47,616 nt of DNA from an uncultured Eubacteriales bacterium. Lineage in GTDB: Bacteria > Bacillota > Clostridia > Peptostreptococcales > Anaerovoracaceae. The DNA lies in contig OMZN01000032.1 of NCBI GenBank assembly GCA_900315555.1, positions 1-47,616 of the forward strand. The letters run 5' to 3'. The notes beneath the pieces are model-generated. The model ran no database searches. It worked only from the letters and a program-made list of their open reading frames with translations, and was not told where the DNA came from. Shown piece after piece: positions 43,234 to 47,616 of this stretch (position 1 is the first letter of the stretch; the number at the start of each line of letters is the position of its first letter). The position numbers and the translations under genes are program-made.

Positions 43234-44655
43234 TCAGATTCTGTGGAACTTATCCTTGCTCACGCCGCAGATCGGGCAGTGCCAGTCATCGGGCAGATCC
43301 TCAAAGCGCACGCCCGGTGCGATACCGCTGTCGGGATCTCCCTTGGCAGGATCGTAGATGTAGCCGCAGGGACCGCACTGGTATTTTGCGGCTTCCCCGC
43401 CTGCAGGCTGCTCTTTCACTGCGCCGCTTGCTGCCCTGCCGGCCTGCGGGGCGTCTGCCTGCCCTGTTCCCGTAAGGAGTGCGGTAACGAGGGCCGGAAT
43501 ATGGGCGAAGTCCTCCTCATCCGGATTCCACAGTGAGCGGACGCTTTCATCGACCACGTCGAAGCCGGCCTCACCAAGACGCTTCCTGAGTTCCTTGACC
43601 GATTCGCCGCTCCAGCCGTAGCAGCCGAAGGCTGCTGCCTTCTTGCCTTTGAATTTCAGCTGTTTGAGGAATTCCATCCAGCCGGCTACGCTGGAAAGGA
43701 TGCTGTTGGAGACCGTCGGTGATCCCACTGCAATCGCCTTAGAGCGGAAGACCTCGGTCATCACTTCGTTCTTGTCGGACTTGGCGATGTTGAACACTTT
43801 CACGACGGTATCGGGACTCTGCCGGTGCACCTCATCGGCAATCCTGTGCGCAATCTTCGTGGTGCCTTCCCACATGGTGTCGTAAGCAATCGTCACCTGG
43901 TCTTCCTGATAGGCATCCGCCCAGGCGGCGTAGTTTTCGACGATCTGCAGCGGGTTTTCCCTCCAGATAGCGCCGTGCGAGGGTGCAATCATATCGATCG
44001 GCAGATTGAGCGAGGCGATCTCTTCCAGCTTCTTCCTGAGAATCGGGGCAAAGGGGTTCAGAATGTTGGCAAAATACTTCATGGCTTCCTTGTTGAGGAT
44101 GCACTGGTTCGCCTTGTCGTTGAACATTTCCTCCACCGCATAGTGCTGTCCGAAGGCATCGTTGGAAAACAGGATGTTGTCGCCCGTCATGTAGGTGGCC
44201 ATCGAATCCGGCCAGTGCAGCATGCGCATCTCGACGAAGATCAGCTTCTTCCCGTGGCTGATCTCGATGCTGTCGCCGGTCTTGACGATGTGGAAGTCCC
44301 ATCCGCGCTTCCCGTACTGGCCTTCGATGCTCTTTGCCGCATTCGCAGTGCAGTAGATCGGCGTATCGGGAATCTCTTCCATCAACGCCGTCAGCGAACC
44401 GGAATGGTCACACTCGCCGTGGTTGGCGACGATGAAGTCGATCTTGTCCAGGTCGATCTCCTGCTTCAGATTTTCAACGAAGTCAAACCGATGCGGTGTC
44501 CAGACGGTATCGATAAGCACCGTCTTCTCCTCTTCAATCAGGTAGGCATTCTGGCTGGAGCCGTTCATGATGGAGTAGTCATCCCCATGAAATCTCTCAA
44601 GCTCCCAGTCCATCAATCCGACCCAGCTCACATTGCCTTTCACATGCTTTCTCAT
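43234..44655 (-). CDS. Flavodiiron protein with C-terminal rubredoxin domain
   Basis: About 473 residues from the ATG at 44655, which follows AAGGAG 7 nt upstream; the ORF opens 12 codons earlier. The N-terminal lactamase-like domain has His79-x-Glu81-x-Asp83-His84 (NHGECDHSG) and a later APSHGAIW, the di-iron ligands. A flavodoxin domain ([13 protein letters not shown]) binds FMN. The last 49 residues are a rubredoxin with two CxxCG-type knuckles (CGPCG and CPICG). Flavodiiron proteins reduce O2 to water and/or NO to N2O in anaerobes. The fused rubredoxin lets it take electrons directly from a reductase. It is the third gene of the cupin operon. Confidence 0.94.
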   Translation of the reverse strand: MRKHVKGNVSWVGLMDWELERFHGDDYSIMNGSSQNAYLIEEEKTVLIDTVWTPHRFDFVENLKQEIDLDKIDFIVANHGECDHSGSLTALMEEIPDTPIYCTANAAKSIEGQYGKRGWDFHIVKTGDSIEISHGKKLIFVEMRMLHWPDSMATYMTGDNILFSNDAFGQHYAVEEMFNDKANQCILNKEAMKYFANILNPFAPILRKKLEEIASLNLPIDMIAPSHGAIWRENPLQIVENYAAWADAYQEDQVTIAYDTMWEGTTKIAHRIADEVHRQSPDTVVKVFNIAKSDKNEVMTEVFRSKAIAVGSPTVSNSILSSVAGWMEFLKQLKFKGKKAAAFGCYGWSGESVKELRKRLGEAGFDVVDESVRSLWNPDEEDFAHIPALVTALLTGTGQADAPQAGRAASGAVKEQPAGGEAAKYQCGPCGYIYDPAKGDPDSGIAPGVRFEDLPDDWHCPICGVSKDKFHRI

Positions 44656-44710
44656 TGCAAACTCCTTTGCCTTTCTGCCGCTTTCGTTCACCTTGCGCCC
44701 AGCGCATTGA

Positions 44711-45490
44711 TCAGTCTTCGAGGATCCGTCCGTCGCGTGTGATCGTCACGACCTGCCAGGGGAGGAACTTTCCGCTATTGCGCAGCGCATTCTCCGCCGC
44801 CCACTGCAGACCGCCGCAGCAGGGTACCTCCATCCGCACGATTGTAACGCCCTGGATATCGTTGTTCTTGATGATTTCCGTCAGCTTTTCGGTATAATCG
44901 ACCGCATCCAGCTTCGGACATCCGATGATCGTGACTTTGCCCTTCATGAAGGTATCGTGCATGCTCGCATACGCATAGGCAGTGCAGTCCGCCGCGATCA
45001 GCAGCTTTGCACCGTCATAGAACGGTGCCTCTGTCGGTACCAGTTTGATCTGACATGGCCACTGTCTCAGCTGGGATACCGCCGGCGCCGCCGCTGCCGG
45101 TGCAGCCTCCGTCTTCTCACCGGCTGCCTTCTCATCACGTGCAAACTGCATCATGCGTGCGCCCGGGCAACCGGCCTGCGGCGCATGTCCTGCCTGTTCC
45201 TTATTCATATGTCCTGCCTCATTCACCATCTGTTCTTTCTCCTCCTTGTCTGCCTCTGCTTTTGCTGCCAGCACGGCCTCGTTATCATATGCCGGCGCTT
45301 CACGCTCCACGAACGTAATTGCCCCGGTCGGGCAGCTCGGCAGGCAGTCGCCGAACCCGTCGCAGAAATGCTCACGCATCAGCTTTGCCTTGCCGTCGAC
45401 CATATCGATGGCACCCTCGTGGCAGGCATTCGCACAGAGCCCGCATCCATTGCATTTTTCCTCGTCTATCTCAATGATTTGTCTGATCAA
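44711..45490 (-). CDS. Iron-sulfur protein: 2[4Fe-4S] ferredoxin domain plus C-terminal domain
   Basis: 259 residues. Residues 1-62 are a ferredoxin with [15 protein letters not shown] and a second cluster, [19 protein letters not shown] charged, Ala/Glu-rich linker follows (about 65-140, AAPAAAAPA). The C-terminal domain ([54 protein letters not shown]) has several Cys and is seen in clostridial iron-sulfur proteins of unsettled function. It probably passes electrons in the oxygen/NO defence unit with the flavodiiron protein downstream. Confidence 0.85.
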   Translation of the reverse strand: MIRQIIEIDEEKCNGCGLCANACHEGAIDMVDGKAKLMREHFCDGFGDCLPSCPTGAITFVEREAPAYDNEAVLAAKAEADKEEKEQMVNEAGHMNKEQAGHAPQAGCPGARMMQFARDEKAAGEKTEAAPAAAAPAVSQLRQWPCQIKLVPTEAPFYDGAKLLIAADCTAYAYASMHDTFMKGKVTIIGCPKLDAVDYTEKLTEIIKNNDIQGVTIVRMEVPCCGGLQWAAENALRNSGKFLPWQVVTITRDGRILED

Positions 45491-45572
45491 CGTCGTTATC
45501 CTTTCTTTTTTTCCTGCAGGGCTTTCCTGCCTGCATCCTGTCCAGCCTTTTTATCTGCCCTCAAGCAGGCTG

Positions 45573-46223
45573 CTAAAGGGTCAGCAGAAGTCCCATCTTG
45601 AATCTTTTGTCCGCTTTAACAAAATGCAGTCCGCCTTTGGCAAAGTGGAAATTCTCGCCGGCCTTGATCGGATGTTCCTGACCTTCGTAGCCGATCACGG
45701 CCTCGCCGTCCAACGCGAAGATCAGCGCCTCACCGGGTGCCGCATGCTCGGAAAGTCCGGTGCCGGCATCAAAGGCCATCACCACGAATTTCATCTTCTC
45801 ATTGTGAGCTACGTCCATGTTAATGATTTTTCCATCCTGATAGGGAACCATATCCGCCAGCTTGAATACTTCCCCGGCTTTTATTACTTCGTTCATCATG
45901 TCTTCCTTTCTGATCTGCATCTCGGTATAGACAGCGCCTGTCTCTGTTTTCATCCCCACCGGCACATCCGTCGGTGCGAGGATGCCCTCACCAGGCGCAA
46001 GCTGCTGTTCCTGTCCTTCTCTGCCGTAAACGGTCAGCGTCCCTTTCGCCACAAGCAGGAACTTGTGATAGGGATAAATCTCTGCACTGATGTCGGTTCC
46101 TTTTGCCAGCGAGAAATAGGTGATGCTGTTGTCCCCGCCATGCACTTCCCTGGAAATGGTGCAGCCCGGAACAGGTTCATTGTCTTTGGCAATCGAAAAT
46201 ACGATCCCTGTTTTCTCCTTCAT
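45573..46223 (-). CDS. Two-domain cupin protein
   Basis: 216 residues with two cupin barrels: residues about 35-100 (PYHKFLLVAKGTLTVYGREG) and 145-210 (HAAPGEALIFALDGEAVIGY, AGENFHFAKGGLHFV). The second contains the His-x-Glu-type metal site. It starts at ATG 46223 with AGGAGG upstream. It is the first gene of the cupin-ferredoxin-flavodiiron operon and carries the operator at 46287. The biochemical role is unknown. Confidence 0.88.
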   Translation of the reverse strand: MKEKTGIVFSIAKDNEPVPGCTISREVHGGDNSITYFSLAKGTDISAEIYPYHKFLLVAKGTLTVYGREGQEQQLAPGEGILAPTDVPVGMKTETGAVYTEMQIRKEDMMNEVIKAGEVFKLADMVPYQDGKIINMDVAHNEKMKFVVMAFDAGTGLSEHAAPGEALIFALDGEAVIGYEGQEHPIKAGENFHFAKGGLHFVKADKRFKMGLLLTL

Positions 46224-46258
46224 ATATTCGATTCCTCCTGTCTGTTCTTTATGAGCTT

Positions 46259-46300
46259 ATGATAATCGTTCCGCACGAACGAATAAGTTGTTATAACCAC
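46259..46300 (-). promoter_or_regulatory. Promoter with Crp/Fnr-like operator for the cupin/flavodiiron operon
   Basis: On the minus strand TATCAT (46264-46259) predicts a start near 46252. The palindrome GTTGTTATAACCAC (plus-strand reading, 46287-46300) is centred at -41.5, exactly the class II activator position, and no good -35 is present. It is the same 14-bp element, one base apart, as at 635-648. Confidence 0.7.
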
Positions 46301-46381
46301 ATATCAGTAAAAAATCTCCTGTTTTTTTCGTAAAAAATCAGCCGGCAGGAATTTTTCTCCCGCCGACTGATTTACCTGCGT

Positions 46382-46757
46382 TTAGAGCTGTTTTCTTTTC
46401 CTGCCGATCAGGAAGAGCATGAGCGCCAGGGCGGCAGCTGCGATGCCGCCATAGATCAGAAAATGTCTGCTATCGCCTGTCTTTGGCAAATTCGCCGGTG
46501 TCGTTGGTGTATTCTTAGGTGTATCTGGTGTATCCGTGGTATTCTTGGTATTCGTAATCACAAACCCCTTCTCGGCGTCGCCTTTAATCGCTGCCGTGTA
46601 GCCGGGGACTTTTTCTTCCTGGATGGTATAGGCAATTTCCTTCCCGTCCTTATAATGAGCAAGGTCTTTGAAGGTATACTGCCAGTGATTGTCTTTGGAC
46701 AGCTTCCGGGTATCGATCTTCTCGCCATCTGCGTAGAGGTTAAGTCTTTCAGATTTC
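46382..46757 (-). pseudogene. 3' remnant of an LPXTG-anchored Cna-B surface protein
   Basis: The last 124 or so codons of a surface protein remain. RLNLYADGEKID and WQYTFKDLAHYKDGKEIAYT, then VPGYTAA and FVITNTK, form the second half of a Cna B-type domain. A Thr/Pro spacer (TPDTPKNTPTTPANLP), the sortase signal LPKTGD, a membrane helix and RKRKQL follow. The first half is gone: the frame runs straight into the end of the ZIP gene at about 46757, with no start or promoter. It appears to be a deletion scar. Confidence 0.85.
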
Positions 46758-46758
46758 C

Positions 46759-47541
46759 TTATCCCAGTGCCACGTCCAGCACCATCATCAGCACAAACCC
46801 CAGAGCGAAAGCCACTGTGCCCACATTGGAGTGTTTGCCTTCGGACATCTCCGGAATCAATTCCTCCACCACAACATACATCATGGCACCGGCAGCGAAG
46901 GCCAGCAGATAAGGCAAAACAGAAACTACGGTACGGGCTGCCACAATGGTAATCAGTGCCGCGACAGGTTCTACGACACCGGATAAAACACCGTACCAGA
47001 AGGTCCGGGCCTTCGGCATGCCCGCCGCCCTGAGGGGCATGGATACAATAGCCCCCTCCGGGAAATTCTGAAGCGCGATCCCCAGGGCCAGCGCAAAGGC
47101 TGCCGTCCTGTTGACTCCTGTTTCTCCGGCAATCCACCCCGCATAGACCACACCCACAGCCATACCTTCCGGTATGTTGTGGAGCGTCACGGCAAGGATC
47201 AGCTTGGTTGTACGCTTCAGTCTACTCCTTGGCCCTTCTGTCTGTTCATCCATGTGCATGTGCGGTGTCACGTTATCAAGCAGCAATAAAAAGCCTATGC
47301 CGACCAAAAAGCCTGCAACTGCGGGAATAAAGGACAATCTGCCCATATGCTGCTCCGCACTATCCAGTGCAGGCTGCAGAAGGCTCCAGAAAGAGGCCGC
47401 TACCATAACGCCCGCGGCAAAGCCGGTAAGCATACGCTGAACGCCATCGGAAATTCTGTCTTTCAGCACAAACACCATCGCCGCTCCAAGGCTTGTTCCC
47501 AGAAACGGCAGCAAGATACCCATCCATACCCGTGTATTCAT
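46759..47541 (-). CDS. ZIP-family divalent metal transporter
   Basis: 260 residues, about eight membrane spans. HNIPEGMAVGVVYAG and FPEGAIVSMPLRAAGM carry the metal-binding His/Asn/Glu residues of TM4 and TM5. A His/Asp-rich loop (TPHMHMDEQTEG) lies between TM3 and TM4. It imports zinc or other divalent metals (GufA/ZupT type). It starts at ATG 47541 behind AAAGGATTTAATTT. Its 3' end abuts the LPXTG remnant, yet its own C-terminus looks intact. Confidence 0.9.
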   Translation of the reverse strand: MNTRVWMGILLPFLGTSLGAAMVFVLKDRISDGVQRMLTGFAAGVMVAASFWSLLQPALDSAEQHMGRLSFIPAVAGFLVGIGFLLLLDNVTPHMHMDEQTEGPRSRLKRTTKLILAVTLHNIPEGMAVGVVYAGWIAGETGVNRTAAFALALGIALQNFPEGAIVSMPLRAAGMPKARTFWYGVLSGVVEPVAALITIVAARTVVSVLPYLLAFAAGAMMYVVVEELIPEMSEGKHSNVGTVAFALGFVLMMVLDVALG

Positions 47542-47574
47542 AAATTAAATCCTTTCGTTTGTCATAGGCGGAAA

Positions 47575-47596
47575 CCCACTACCTTCAGGTGGTGGG
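47575..47596. mobile_element. Hairpin resembling an IS200/IS605-type element end
   Basis: CCCACTACC and GGTGGTGGG form a 9-bp stem with one G-T pair around a TTCA loop, followed by AGGAGCC. Such short GTGGG hairpins mark the ends of IS200/IS605 (tnpA/tnpB) elements. No transposase is inside the window, so the call rests on shape alone. Confidence 0.35.
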
Positions 47597-47616
47597 AGGA
47601 GCCTTGTAAATCTTTA

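Noticed and set aside
1..47616. CRISPR arrays, tRNA or rRNA genes, prophage genes
   Set aside because: No regularly spaced direct repeats, cloverleaf or rRNA-like sequence, or phage structural genes were recognised on either strand.

Overview
The window looks like a chromosomal segment from an anaerobic, gut-associated Gram-positive bacterium of the Bacillota (Clostridia-like; genus not determined). The signs are a four-subunit 2-oxoacid:ferredoxin oxidoreductase, a T-box leader, a flavodiiron protein with rubredoxin, a bile salt hydrolase, an LPXTG sorting signal, AGGAGG-type ribosome binding sites, and moderately high GC with AT-rich intergenic gaps. No rRNA, tRNA, CRISPR array or complete mobile element is visible. 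Most of the window is core metabolism; small deletion scars and a possible insertion-sequence end lie in the middle and at the right edge.

Layout, left to right. 1-531: start of a DUF438 protein that runs off the left edge. 708-6694: tightly overlapping minus-strand unit lepA-hemW-glpK-ClC transporter, divergent from rpsT (6823) through promoters that share their -35 boxes. 7401-8108: deoD. 8216-11219: porC-D-A-B operon behind a T-box leader (11266-11555) that probably reads isoleucine tRNA. 11695-17473: pyrimidine operon pyrC-K-D-F-E-B-I with an unusual palindrome between pyrE and pyrB. 17674-21463: ammonium module of an Amt transporter, a LuxR-type response regulator and an Amt-histidine kinase fusion. 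21681-25199: secreted or anchored transglutaminase-like protein, a decayed MATE transporter and a UvrD-like helicase. 25432-27078: sodium-coupled NSS transporter plus its tiny MetS-type subunit. 27520-33342: NlpC/P60 hydrolase with a structured leader, two HAD phosphatases (one ThrH), an NhaC antiporter, a flavodoxin-fold oxidoreductase and a lipid kinase. 33590-36866: acyltransferase, NUDIX hydrolase, unknown membrane protein and a one-domain MerR-like protein. 36890-40039: bile salt hydrolase followed by thiM-thiE-HAD. 40475-43059: a 32-residue Cys-rich peptide and tex. 43234-46223: cupin, ferredoxin-domain protein and flavodiiron-rubredoxin operon. 46382-47541: remnant of an LPXTG surface protein next to a ZIP metal transporter. 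47575-47596: hairpin resembling an IS200/IS605 end.

The most interesting signals are regulatory. (1) A near-identical 14-bp palindrome lies about 42 bp upstream of the predicted transcription starts of both the DUF438 gene and the cupin-ferredoxin-flavodiiron operon, which are at opposite ends of the window. It implies one Crp/Fnr-type activator linking an oxygen or nitric-oxide defence regulon. (2) A T-box controls a ketoacid:ferredoxin oxidoreductase, which would place that enzyme under amino-acid (probably isoleucine) starvation control. (3) An ammonium transporter fused to a histidine kinase sits with its own response regulator beside a plain Amt, and no PII (GlnK) gene is present in the window.
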